NCBI RefSeq assembly: GCF_019649055.1
Contig: NW_026570255.1
Coordinates: 248,001 to 312,000, forward strand
Direction: 5' to 3'
DNA length: 64,000 nt
DNA from: Paramacrobiotus metropolitanus
Taxonomy: Eukaryota > Tardigrada > Eutardigrada > Parachela > Macrobiotidae
Below, piece by piece: positions 21,462-34,300 of the stretch (positions are counted from its first letter, which is position 1; the number at the start of each line of letters is the position of its first letter). The notes under the pieces were generated by a model. It was not told the DNA's origin. It made no database searches and was given only the letters and a program-made list of their open reading frames with translations. Position numbers and translations under genes: made by a program.

Positions 21462-23754
21462 ATATTCTTTTTGTTTTAGTACTAAGTGTGTACTAGCGTG
21501 TGATACTTATTAGAGGTATAGCGAATACACAGTCAGCAAATCCAACGCGGAAATGCGGCCCTCCGCCATGGGAACAGCCCCAGCATCGGCTAATTTGGAA
21601 GAGATGTTCTGTATAATTAGACCGTCTATTTCTGTTGTCGGTTGAGGCTGTGGAATAAGTACATCGTTATTATGACAGAAAAATTGCGTGAATTTTGTAT
21701 ACCGCCAAATAAAAAGCTGAGCAAAACCATGCCACATAAAACTTCGTAAATGTATACAATAATTCACAGCCAACGTCTGACTTGCGATTCGGGCTTGATG
21801 TCATTTTCTAAAGTTACTCTCCACACTATTGGGCATTAAATTTTCTTAAAAAATTCGAAACATTGGATTTTTCATTATCTCGTCATTCTTACATTGCTTG
21901 GCTTAAATGGTATTCCAAAGTGTGAAAAAAATAGCTGAATAGTAAATATCATAATTAAGTTGTTGTCGAATAAGTCAACCAAAAACACGTTTTAACGAAT
22001 AGAGAATATTAATTAATCAATTAAATATTAATTAATAATATCGGTTAATAATATAAAAATGGATATCATCAAAATGTTGGTTTCAAATTTTAAAACAGTA
22101 CTGGCCTTGTCATACTTTATATGAATATTATTGTAACCTATTTCCGGCTAGGGTGACTTACTTACAAATCGAGAACGGGATTTTGAACCTGGCCGAACAG
22201 CAAATGTACGGCCACAGACAGGCGGAAAATGACTCACTAATCGTAATCGACACGGTTCAAATCATGTTTGACAGTATGTACCAATATTACGAGCAGCGAG
22301 CATATCAGAAATATTTAAAATCAACAAAAAATACCCGCAATTTATTAAGCTTCCAATTGGAAGCGATTAATGCCACTGTCTGCACAGTTTACAACTATTG
22401 CTTTACCAGGAATAATTGAAAGCTGTACAGAAGGTGAACATTTAATCGTTTCAATACAGGACGTGATGATTACAGATCCTGCAGATGGTCGACACGGCAC
22501 GCACGGTGACGCACCACTTCGGGATGCCAACTTTGGACTGCCCAAGGGTTCGTTAAAAGCTGATTTATACGCGCATATTTTGAACGAATACTGAACGCTT
22601 CATGAATATGTGGAAATAATAAGTAATTTAGAAGTTCTGGCATGGGCGATGGATGAACTCCGCCCAGTGTAAGAAGGGACGGCGAATGACAGTTGCACAA
22701 CATGTGATAGAATTCAAGGCCACGCCTCGTCGATATGAGGCCGCACGGTAGCAGGGAGGCAGGGACTGTGGCCGCGGTGCAGTGTGCAAAAGGCTAGGAA
22801 AACGGAAAGCGAGACGTTGTGCCAGTTTTGGATAATGCTGCATCCAAAAATTGTGGCTTATGAGAAATTAGGAATCACAATTAGGAAAAACAAAACGCTT
22901 TTATTTTGTGGTAGGCCGGACTTTGAACGGTCGACCATTTCTCGATCGCAACGCATAGACGCAGAAAAACATGAACGTGCAGAAGAATGATTTCGTAATG
23001 AATTACCAATTAATCTCTTAGGAAAAAGTACCACGTTAACTGAAGTCAGCGTTTCACTGATAACTTATTAGGACGGTTTGAGGGAAACGTCTGCAATACC
23101 GATCTCTCGTCTGTATCGGATCATGTGCAACAGAGCGCCGGGCTGGCTCTAATTCTCTGCTGCCGAAAAGTAGGGAAGCAGCCTATTTCCCAGCGGAACG
23201 CCTGTCTGTCCTTTGTGACTGCAGTTGTTATATGCGTGCATCTTTCTGATGTAATGGTCTTTTTATGAAGCATTAAAATCCAACGGAGGAAACACAACAA
23301 CGACAATGGAAACGACACCAACTCTGGCGAATTCGGGCGAGATTTTTCCTTTTTATTCGGTTGCCAGTTATTGTATCTGTACATGCTGCTTTCTTGCTTT
23401 CGCACAAGTTACCCACTGTAGACGATTCTATAGGTGTATTTTAACATTACATTTACAAAGTAAGAATGTAGTAGTAATTTCGCTTCACGTTTATTCAATT
23501 CCAATGTAATATCAGTCATTACAGAACGGAAACGGGCAAAAAGGCTCACGTGATTCACGTTCGTCAATGTCCGTCTCGATAATAATGATATAAATAATGT
23601 CTCTACTACTCTAGATATAATACTTATTTCAAAATAAGGATAGCTGCATAACAATCGTATTATACGTACATAACCACTATTCATACTAATAATAACAAGA
23701 TTCGGGTTCGCGTTTCTTGTGATCTACGGTCGGTTTGGACGAAGAATTTGTTTT
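21462..23754. other. Intergenic, two weak overlapping frames
   Basis: Two overlapping plus-strand frames at 22153-22419 and 22370-22594 encode 88 and 74 residues without recognised motifs. The second ends GSLKADLYAHILNEY. They could be a frameshifted relic of a mobile element. Very AT-rich DNA covers 21840-22140. Nothing else is supported. Confidence 0.3.
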
Positions 23755-23855
23755 GTTTTGTGCGAATTTGTATCTACTTGTACAGTATTTTGTATCTGTA
23801 CATTGTACACCATCTACTTGTACTTGCATCTTGTATCTACTTGTACACCATAAAG
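23755..23855. repeat. GTATCTACTTGTAC minisatellite
   Basis: The motif (T)GTATCTACTTGTAC and shortened forms recur about five times across this interval. Confidence 0.5.
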
Positions 23856-23887
23856 AAAATTCAAAACACCGAAACACGTAACAAGAT

Positions 23888-24055
23888 CAACGAGTACGGA
23901 AAGGACAAGAAAGGATAATGAGGTCAAAAGGAGAACCACAAAGCTTAACTACATGGATGATGCACATAGACAAACAAATCGATGGGAAACTGTGGATACT
24001 TTGGATACAGACCCAAGAACACGTAAGGTGTACGAGCTCGCCCAAATCCACTTTA
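23888..24055 (+). repeat. Left arm of a 2-kb-spaced inverted repeat
   Basis: This segment (AGGATAATGAGGTCAAAAGG ... ACACGTAAGGTGTACGAGCT) is the reverse complement, with scattered differences, of 25848-26012. Translated in parallel, both give IMRSK...LWILWIQTQEHV-like strings, so it may derive from a coding part of a mobile element. It could be a long terminal inverted repeat of one ~2.1-kb element, or two independent copies. Confidence 0.5.
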
Positions 24056-24761
24056 TGCACGGTGTGACGGTGGCACTCAAATTTTATCATTTTGTAAGGT
24101 TCCAGCATTACCTGCGAAGATTTATGCTATTAATATTCTGTAATTTGTAAATCGCATTCGCCTTTTGATGGTTAAGGGGAAGTTCGGTGTAACTTCGGTG
24201 AAAATGGTTTGTCACCGATCCGCCGGGAAATAATTAGGTTTTATCTGTATGTTTCATGATTAAGTTACTGAGTACATTAATTATGTTCATCTTTATGTTT
24301 ATAACGCATAGAAAGCATGATTCTTCGGAAAACCGGTCGATTAAGAGAAACTCTTGCAAAAGCCACAATAAAGCACTCTGTTTTTCGAAGAAATCCTTTT
24401 TGATTTTATACTGATCTGTATGGAAGAGGCTCTTACGAAAACGTAGACTTGACTGGTTTCGCGGCATGACTGGCATTCGGTAGCAGCTGGGTTGATCCGC
24501 TCAGACAGACAGCAACTGTATCGTTTCAATGGCAACTGACTGAATAACCATGACTGGAGAACGGTCATCAAGGAATATCTGGCATAAATTCCGCATAACC
24601 AAAACCCTGAAGCTGTAATGCGCTCTCTTTCCCGGGCTCCGAATTTATCTCGCCCAATGACAGCGACCAGAAAGAAGGTTAAGGGTGACTGGCCCCGCCC
24701 AGGCATCAAATCCGTATCGCGCATGTAGGAAGCAAAGAATGCCCGACTTGCGCGACAATGC

Positions 24762-24802
24762 GCGTATATAAACACGAAACTCTATCGTCAGGAAATAATC
24801 AG
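24762..24802 (+). promoter_or_regulatory. TATA promoter-like segment with no identified gene
   Basis: GTATATAAAC at about 24764 is followed about 30 bases later by ATCAGCC, a TATA plus initiator-like spacing. No convincing coding exon follows; an ATG at 24848 opens only 16 codons. Confidence 0.25.
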
Positions 24803-24984
24803 CCTTGTGTTTGACAGACCTGTTTCTATTTTGACTATTTCTACGACATGGTGCGTAAATGCGGAGAATTCTCTATTTTTTGCTTTTTGCTGCACTAAGC
24901 GTTATAGCTTCTGGTTTTGATATTAGTTTTCCGTTTACTGAATTCTAAGGTTAGGCTCATATTTCTGTTTTTGCGTGGTATTGA

Positions 24985-25095
24985 AGGCGTCCCTCTTCGG
25001 TTTCCATGCGGAGCGAGCTGCAGTTACATAGCCGACCATGTCGCACAGCCTCACGATGCAGAGCGACAAGAGCGTCTGTGTGGCTGGACAGCGAA
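24985..25095 (-). pseudogene. Degenerate F-box-family exon 2 scrap
   Basis: The minus strand translates to VRLCDMVGYVTA, similar to LLLSDMLGYVARQRMGVRLH in the intact gene copies. Only ~35 codons resemble the family. It is weak evidence, made more likely by the exon-3 scrap 100 bp away. Confidence 0.3.
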
Positions 25096-25194
25096 CCGGC
25101 AACGCAGTCTGCATCTGGGCGTTTTAGGGAAACTCAAAACGTAAGCTTTCTGAAAATGCGCTGTTCGGACGTGGGTCGTTCGATTGTAAGGCGA

Positions 25195-25269
25195 CGGACC
25201 GCCTTGCAGTCGACTGATCGGCGTACGCCGGCGCATTACCGCTGGAAGAAAAGATGCGTTTGCAACTGA
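25195..25269 (+). pseudogene. Degenerate F-box-family exon 3 scrap
   Basis: Plus-strand translation gives ALQSTDRRTPAHYRWKKRCV, matching CALQSADPRPSADYRGKKWC of exon 3 in the intact copies. It is on the opposite strand to the exon 2 scrap beside it, so the locus was rearranged. Confidence 0.45.
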
Positions 25270-25847
25270 CGAGGTTCGTTATCGTGAAAAATTCGTAGTT
25301 TTGCAATGGTATTAAAGCGTCAATTAATTCATGCAAACTGTGCCGGATTCTACAGGCTACAGCTTCCGTGCGAATAAGTTCTTCTAGACTACTGATTTTT
25401 GTTTTGATTTTTTTTCATTTCGTGCCGAGGGAATTATAATTTATCCGGTATAGGTACTTCTGTGTAGGGATATGCATGAGCACCTATGTAAACCCATTTT
25501 ATCGTTATCGAAGAATGTGTTTGGATAATGGAAGTTAAATGGAACACGCATCTATAGTATGTAGATTTGAGAGCCGTTGGTAAAAGACCCTTACTACACG
25601 ACAACGTTTTAATTCTTTTCCTTGAAATCATCGCAAAATGTCTGCATCGGACGCGCAGTATATGCTTAACATATTTTCATAAAATGCAGTATGCGCAACT
25701 AGGCCAGCTCCTTGCTGAAGGTCATCAGACTTTGTGAAGAGGTTGATAATTCATTAGGGAATCAGATCGTCTGCGCCTTTTCCTTTCTCGGCATTTTACG
25801 AATCCGTGCACAACGGAATAGTTTTCGTGCTATTTTAAACAGTTAAC

Positions 25848-26012
25848 AGGAGGATTTGGGTGACTTTGTACACCACACGTGTTCCTGGATCAGTATCCAA
25901 AGTATCCACCGTATCCCACCGATTTGTTTTGTCCCTCTGCATCCTCCATGTATGTTGTTATGCTTTTGCAGCTCTTCTTTTGACCTCATTATCCTAACTT
26001 GTTCTTTACATA
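25848..26012 (-). repeat. Right arm of the 2-kb-spaced inverted repeat
   Basis: This is the reverse-complement partner of 23888-24055, including ACACGTGTTCCTGGATCAGT and TTTTGACCTCATTATCCTAA. Confidence 0.5.
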
Positions 26013-27266
26013 CTTGTACTCATTTATCTTGTTCCGTGTTTCGAATTTTCTGTATGGTGTTCAAGTAGGATGCAAAGTACCTACAAGATATTGCAGAAAT
26101 GCTGTGGGATACAGCAGCGAAAGAATAAGAGGAAGCAACATCGGGAGGTACATCAAGGGTACATATGTACAGGAAGCTACTGTATAAGGTCGCAGAGTAT
26201 AGTTGCTGAATTTCGGACAACCTGCAGGAAAAAAACTGCAACGGGTATGCGAACCGTACCATAGGTTTCGGGTGGTTGTATTTACGTAAAAGTCCTCGCC
26301 ACTTCCGTCGTGCATCCCGTATTCACCCGGTTCAAGTTCTTAAGTTTGTAGTTTTCTGAAGAATCTTGGTAGCATATGTATGGGAGAAACGAAACAACGA
26401 AACAGAGAGCTTAGATAGTAGGTTGTAGTCCATAAAACACAGCGTACATAATAATATGGATGGACTGATGAAAAGCAATGTTATGTACTTATTTGCTGTT
26501 AACATATTTTGTGGTACTTCCCAATAAATCAAATTGTACGAATAAAATGTAATTGATGCTTTGCGCTAAGAGCAGTAGTGTGATCCTAAAAAGTCCGCTG
26601 TCAGCCGCGTAAAATTGGATCTGCATCGACCGACTACCGCACCATCTGCGCAGCGCCGTATCGCTGGAAAATGTATTCGCTGTACTGTGCACAGAAAAAT
26701 GTATTTGTTGCGAGTGTTTCTTGCGTTGTTGCGAGCGGGTTTTTGTTCTGCGCAAAAATGCGGTTTGCGGAAATGTATTTGTTTGTTTGCGTGCTCGTAG
26801 TCTATATACAACTGCAACTACTTCTAGAAACTGTAGTACCGGCATTTTACTTATGTTTTCTTGCGAACAAGAATCCTAGCTGGTTAAATTGAATTCAACG
26901 CCAATAACGTAATTATTTTTCAGCGCACTTGAATGCCTCAGTTCAAGGAGAATAATGTTATCATTCGACAATAAACTCAGCAGATTCAACAGATCAACAA
27001 CCACAGGCACTTCAACAAAAACCAAGCACAACAAAACTCCGGAAGAACAAGAATCAGTGAAAACGGGAAAATGCAGTACATGCAAGGCTCACACACGGGG
27101 CACATAGTTCCGGTTTCTGTATATGTTTACATTTACAAAGAGTGTCGCCACATTGCGACACTGGAAGCCATCGAGAGCGGACCCTCCATCACCGTCCGCG
27201 GAAACCTGACACTCAGACCTTTTTGTACGTATCAACAAGGTAAAACTGGGAGCAGTGCGCAGTCAT
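26013..27266. other. Intergenic, nothing recognised
   Basis: There are no supported genes. Short frames have no motif. The right end may be the 3' flank of a possible alternative last exon of the Reeler gene (27267-27442). Confidence 0.4.
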
Positions 27267-27442
27267 CTAACTGCGTCGTGTTGCTATTCTTAAGGTCACA
27301 AATATGACACACTGTAAAAGGAATAAATGGATGAGGAAATGTCTTGAAACGCTGAGAGAGGCGGCTGCGTTGCCGTCGGTTGCGGCTTTCGTTTTGGAGC
27401 CGTTGCGGACTTTGGCGGCTTGCGAGTCGGGGTTGCTGCCGT
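27267..27442 (-). CDS. Possible alternative last exon of the Reeler gene (membrane anchor)
   Basis: After a good acceptor (GACCTTTGCAG, exon start 27442) the minus strand encodes GSNPDSQAAKVRNGSKTKAA followed by a hydrophobic end (FLIHLFLLQCVIFVTL) and RIATRRS, stop at 27269-27267. Its phase fits a weak donor (AACG/GTCAGT) that overlaps the last codons of Reeler exon 3 near 27934. Using it would replace the soluble C-terminus with a membrane or GPI-type tail. The GC content and codon use resemble exon 3. The donor is non-consensus at +3, so this is a hypothesis. Confidence 0.3.
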
Positions 27443-27930
27443 CTGCAAAGGTCACGCATAAAACACTAGCTGTAAAATTTAAAAAAATAAAATTTTTTGA
27501 TTTACTATTTTAATGAAATACACAATACAAATATTAATAAATAAACACAAAATAATAATTATTATAAACAGTAATATTATGAATAATTATTGAAAATATA
27601 ACCGGCGAAATATAAGAATCGACTTGTACTATAATAAAACATACCGATATTTTAATTTTTAGTAAACGTATAATTATAACACCAAAAGTTTAATAAAAAT
27701 AAAATAAACTCAAAATGCTTAAGAACAGAAAAATGTTGTAGTGCGCTAAATAAGTAAAACAAAATAAATAATTAAAATGTGATTTAAAAATATGATTAGC
27801 TAACATAATATTATACCGTTGATACTATATTATCAAAAGAGCGACTAAAAACGAAAATTATTTCTTTCTGCATAAAAGATTTCACGAAACAATGAAAAGG
27901 AAGACGAAAAATCAAAATGATGTTACGTAA

Positions 27931-28345
27931 TTACTGACCGTTCTGGACATTCTCCTCGTTGTCCTGATGCTTGGCGGCGGCCTTCTCCATGAGCGCGTTC
28001 CTTTCTTTTTCCTCAATGTACTTCTTCTCTTCCATGTATTTATCCAGTTCCAGCTGCACGATGTCCGCCGTCGTCACCGGCACCGCGGTGGTCGAGGTGG
28101 TGGTGGTCCGGTGCGGCGTGGTGCGTCGCGGATGGTGCGAGACCTTGTGGGCGTGGTGAACCAGGGGCGTGGTCACGTGGTGGAGAATGGTGTGCGTGAT
28201 GTGCTGGATGCGTTTAGGCGCGTGCGTCGTCACGGGGACCGGGGGTGGCGGGGGCGGGGCTTCCGCTTCGGGGACGAAGCGCCGGCTGACGATGGCGGAG
28301 CGCACGTTGGTCCAGTAGGTACCGTAATCACGCGCGATCGTGCCC
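27931..28345 (-). CDS. Reeler gene exon 3 (domain end and low-complexity tail)
   Basis: The acceptor is TTTTTTGAAG (exon start 28345). It is the only placement that avoids the upstream in-frame TGA and restores the Reeler end motif. Its stop is TAA at 27933-27931. A possible ATTAAA signal lies near 27652 (minus strand). Confidence 0.8.
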
Positions 28346-31300
28346 CTTCAAAAAATAGTTCATATAAAAGTCCTGAAAAACGCAGCGTATTATTTTAATT
28401 TATGTGAAAACCTATAAATAATTTACATTTTAGGACCAAAAAATTATGTGCTTGTTTTAACGCATATTGCACAAACAAGCGTTTTTCTGTTCGAACCCAG
28501 TGCTGATGATTTGTGCGCCCCTTGGTTGTTTTTCTGTTGAACACTGCTTGTTTATTTTATTACGTAATTTTGAGACGGCGCACCTGCTGGCCGATTTCCA
28601 GTTTTCCGTTCCATAAACTGTTTTAGAAAATCCTTTAAAATTATTTTCGTTTTTCTTTGCTGAATATTTTGTTATTTATTATAATAATAATAAATATTAT
28701 TAGTTTTTATTTACAATAATTTTCTATTTTTTTCAATAGTTTTTTTTTTATTTTTGCCATTCTTTGAATTTTAAATTAAAGCCAAAATCGTTCAAGCGGG
28801 CGATTTTTGTTCTAAAAATTGCTGAAGCGCAGTCGCGTATACAATTAGAATTTAATTAATGTTTTTCTCCATTCTCCAATTTTATATGGATACCCTGTTA
28901 TGCAAGCCGACCAGGTGGCATCGCCCCAATAAATCACCAAACTCTTCTTCCAATCTTACATAAATCCGCCGTCCACTGCGCTTATATCAGTGGACGCAGC
29001 TGTGGCAACATAAAACCACTGCACACATTAGCGCATCGTAAAATGCAATACAGCATAATTACCGGGCGCATTTTAAGCCGCGCGCGGCCGATCACTGAAG
29101 CCAGATGGCCACACGCGGCCCACACCACCATTACGGCCGGTGCATCCCGATTCCCTTTCGAATAAAATGACCCCGGTGTGTTTCGTCACAATGCCGCGTT
29201 GGGAACATTGTAACGGACGCACTGACCAGTGGTCAGTCGGCACGCGGCTGTTTGAATATTGACACGGCCGCTGGATTATGCAAGTGCACGACACGGCCGC
29301 GCAATTACCACCCGCACATGCCATGCTTCACTTCACCTTTGCGGGCGGGAGGCTGACCATTGTGGGGGTGTTATTAGGAAAACGATATGTGCAATTATTA
29401 AAACCACTGGTGGACAATGGAGGTTGGGTCGGACGAACGATATTCTTGCGGTTCACTGGTTTCCCTTGTTCCTCCGTGCATTTTAATTTATAGAACAGAA
29501 ATAATTATGAGAAATTTAATTTACTTACACACGTATACCGGCACTCAGGCACTGACAAACGCAACATCCATTTTTTGAATATATTTCAAGACTCTGCATT
29601 AAATTTAAAATTAGCATTATGACTTTTTTTACATTTTATTTAATCATTTACTGATTTTAAAACGGCGCCTTAATTTTACTAAATTTTTGTGATACCTTAA
29701 TAATTGTTCGTAAATAAAACGTTGTAAAAACCAGCCGCTCAATTAAATAATTTATTATGCTTACTATTTTGTCGGAACCTTTTAAATCTGACATGCTTTT
29801 TAGGTTTTTAAAAAGTCATATAATTTTTTAGAAAGTTCGAGCCTTTTTCATGTACCCTTTTTGTTTTTGGAAAATCGAATTAAAATGAATAAATAAAAGT
29901 GAAACGAAAAATTTGCCGTTTACTGGAAACTAAAAATATATTAATTTCCAGTTTCCTCGATTTAAATTGCAAGTTTTGTACTACCGGTATTCTCCAAAAA
30001 TCCAGACATCGCTTTTTCCGTGATTTGTTTTGGCAGGGAAATTATAACAATAGATAAAAATAATAAAGCAAATAGGTATAAAATAATAAAACAAATAGAT
30101 ATAAAATTAAAAACAACAAAAATGCTTCGCAAGTTCAGGAATGGAAAATATATTTTTGCAGTTTTTTTAAAAACTAAATGCTGATGTGCGGAAATTTTGA
30201 CCTTCTTCTGCCAGTACGAAGACAGGATACAATCATACATAGCACTTGTCACGGAGGTCTGCGACCTACCCCCACCGAATGCCGAGGCCCAGTTTTAAAA
30301 ACGGTTATTAAACTGATGAAATTGTGGGCTACACGATGGCCGGACCATCCCCGCGCCTACACCCTAATTGCCTGTATATATCTGTGTTTGCGTGCGCGTC
30401 GGCCGGTCCCTCTTGTATATTTCCGTGTATATGCCAGTGGCCAGTTGAGCGGAAGTGGCCGAGTTTCATCCAGAGCAGTATATATACACTACAAGGCAAT
30501 ATTATCTGTGTGGACAGATATATTGGTCAGCGATGAATATGAGCGGGATAAGACTATTAAGTCCGGTGCTGCGCTTATCATGCACCGCGCCAGCTGATTC
30601 ATTCGTCATCCCTAATCCCGGCCGCGTCTTCCCGTCGGGATCAACATGCCCGACAGCGCGGCCAGCGATATTTCTATCAAACAAACGGCATAATGCCGGT
30701 CACTTTCTCTGTGTAGTCGGACAAGGAATAACATTCCGCATTATACCATCAATATTTAGTGGATTATCGGACACGCGAGTAACCCGCTTTTAATCGGGAA
30801 CGAGAACAGAATTTTCTCTAATAGATTAAACCAAAATCCATCTGTATTTGTTTCTTTTTTTTAATCAAATTTTAGACTTTTTAAATCGGGGAAATAAATT
30901 TTAAATATTTTAAACAAAATAACGTAAATTGCAAGTGAAATATTGAGCAATTTATAAACACAAAGTTAATAATAAATCAGGTTAATCGGGCATAAACGTA
31001 ACTTATAAAATATACTTGCTGCTATCGGCATTAAAATAATTTTAAAATACAAAAAGGAACGGAAATAATTTATAATCGCCACAAAAAAATATAAATGAAA
31101 TTCAAAAATTAAAATAAATTACTAGCGGCAAGAAAAATAGTTTTTAAATGCAACAAGAAAGCCAAAAAAGTGCGACCGGCAAGAAAAAAAACTAAATTCG
31201 GAACGAAACAACACAGTGAAAAAATTCCGACGATACCGAGAAATTTTTAAACGGAATAACACAGAAAAATATATGCCGGTCGTCTCGTAAATAAATTTAA

Positions 31301-34300
31301 AAGTAAAAAAAGGGTAGGTAGAATTCGACCGGCAGTTAGAAATTTTTGTTATATATGATTGCGTTGGTAAAATTAATGAGAATGCGCGGTTGTGTGTAAT
31401 GCCCGTCGGGCACCGGTATGCACATATAATAATTACGCTGCGGTCAGAAGATATTGCTAGTGACCCGAAAGGCCACTTGCCCAATATCCCCGCGTTTATC
31501 CCGGCGCAATTTCCCCAGCAAATGATCATTTAAAATTGGCCTCTGGCCGCGCCGGGACGGACCGGCTGTCCACGTTATTAGGGCCGCTGCAGGCCACGCG
31601 CTCGCATGGCGGAAATAACCGCCAAAGTCTTTGTATAACCACAATTATATTATTATTACGTTGCCGGCATCTGCTGCCATTTTTCCGGGAATAATAAGAA
31701 ACTCGGGAAAATATTTGCTGAGTACAAGAACTACAGACACAAATTAAAATATTTTTCAACAACCGGAATTTATTTTTTTGTTATAGTTATTCCAGAATAA
31801 TTTTGTATATTGGAATTATTCACAGAAAAAAATTTAAATGATTTTAATATTATTTTATTAATTTTCAAAAGCAGGTTTTGTAATTTTGGATATTTTTTTG
31901 TTTTTCTAAACATGAGACAGGAATTTTGTTGAATAAATATATATCCGGAAAATAATCCATCCAATATTTTTGCTGCTAACTAATTCAAAACTATATATTA
32001 ATTTAAAAAAACAACTCTTAGTGATTTTCAGTAAAACTTGTGATTTATGTTTACTACAATTATAATATATTATACTGATAAACTTATATTCTATTTGTAT
32101 TTATTTATATTAGTATATTAGATTATTGTTGAAATATTTTTTTAAAAATAAATAGTGCGTGCGGTATATTTCTGATGGCGATGACAATTTTAATAATCAT
32201 TGGAAAACAGTTTTGTCGAATGTGACAAGCACAATTAGTCCGGGCAATTAGGAAATCAATCAATCCGGCACTCGGTGTTGATTTCGATATATGTAAAGCC
32301 GATTAGCGCGTGGCGCATCCATATTTGATGATATTTATGCATAAATGACAACGCGGCTTAATCGCTGCGAAAAACACTGCATGTCCCGGAAATATGTCAG
32401 CGCTCATCCATCGTCGGATTAATATTAGCCAGCGAGCACCTGCTGCGCCGGGTGCGCAGATTAATAATGCCCGCTATTAGGCAAATTATTCGTCAGATGC
32501 TGGACACTGGCCGGATCCAACCGGGATTTAATTGCCGCCGCCGTTTGCATCCTAATTGACCAGCTTGACCGTTTTACGCGGGCCGCACCTTATATTTTTC
32601 TCAGATGTACATTTGCATTTTGCCGGGCTTTGATTTTCATAAAAATTACCAAATTTTACTACAAAATTTTAACAAGACGAAAATTAAACATTATTACAAT
32701 AAGGAAAAAATTATTGTTTTAACTTTCCACTTAATATTAAAAATTCAAAAATTGGATATTAGTGTCGCTGTTCGCAATTCTATATACGGCATTTTCAGTT
32801 TTGTAATAATTGCTTATTTTCGCCGAAAATGCTTAACCATTTAGCCACTTTACTACGATGCAATTTTCCAACTCCAATGAATCTTTCTCCGTCGAAACGA
32901 AGGTATTAAATGTTTCCTTGACAACATATAATACGAAGAAATTTCTTCAATGTTATAAAAATTATTAATCTTTCACTGTAAATAAATCGCATTTATTAAA
33001 GGATATTTAACAATGTATAACATATTTTTGTAAATAATTATAATTTTCATGATTAAATGTATAGAATTTTTAAATAGTAGTGAAACAAATTTTTTTTTCC
33101 TGCAAAACCAGTTACAACATTTACAATTTTAAGAAAAACTTCAAAAATAAAAAAAATACAAATGTTTAAGGATTTTTGAAATTTTCGTTCATCAAAATGG
33201 ATTTTGTTCGATAAGTATTTGTTTGATTTATTGCATGGATTACAATTCTGTTGATTTTTCTGTGGGAATTTTTTTTAATTCCGTATAACGAAAGATGCGC
33301 GATCGCCGCGGCGCCGGCAACCGCGGCATAAATCCCCGAGATTACCACACAGCGAAAACTGATTAATTCGGCAACATGTTCTAATCCCCGCTTCGCTTAA
33401 CGCTGCGTCGCCATAATAATCGCTGCATGTTAGCACGCAATGTTATGCTAAGAAAATTCTCTCAAAATTTCTCTTGAAATCATCCAAGCGTGGCCAACAG
33501 GTTAGATTGAGCAGAAGCCGGAATATTATTTCTTACAGCGTATAACGCGCAGTCAGGCGTGATTGTACCCCGGCGTCAGATAGAGAATGACCGCGGCGCA
33601 AGAGAACCGGCACAGGAATGACAATTTTTCCTTAACACTGATTTTTATATCGAATTTCCGCCGGTTTCCGGCGCCCGACCGGCGATAGCGAATGCGCTGT
33701 GTACACGGCCGCAGTGATTGCGGCGAGTCGCAACCGCCACGGATCGGTTGGCTCAACACACACACTGGTCACTGAGCAAACAACACCCAATATGTGTTTT
33801 CCATTCAAGGCATTTTTACGTTTGTGGAAAAATTCCAACTAACCGATAAACGTGTTACCGGCAAGCGGCCATTTATTCTGATTTTTTTGGCAATTTTATT
33901 ACATATATAAAAGCCTTTACTACTAATTTAAATAAAATATTAAAATTTTTAACTGTGTTTAAAAAAGATTTAAAGTTTTAATACGACAACCTTTAATTGT
34001 TTTTCAAATTTATTTAGAGCGTTTTAAAATAAATTCAGTATTTAAATTTTTATTTGAAGAAATTTTTCCAAAACAAAACGATTAATTTTATTGTGCAGAT
34101 CATTTGTTTTCAGGAATAATAATTGTTTTTTTATTAAAATACACGCGTAGAATATTTGGAACATCTATTTTGGAATTAGCGCATTAAGTCCTAATAAAAC
34201 ATTATTTTGGCATAAAATTCAATTTTAATTCAGCCGTATAATACGGCCCGTTTTGATAGAATTTTTATGTTATCCAACAACGTTTTTTTGAAACATATAA

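Noticed and set aside
28485-28505. B-box-like GTTCGAACCC
   Set aside because: No A box or tRNA fold upstream; a chance match.
30178-30597. 139-codon frame on the plus strand
   Set aside because: No motif, odd composition, no splice context; it lies in one of the GC-balanced islands inside the Reeler intron.
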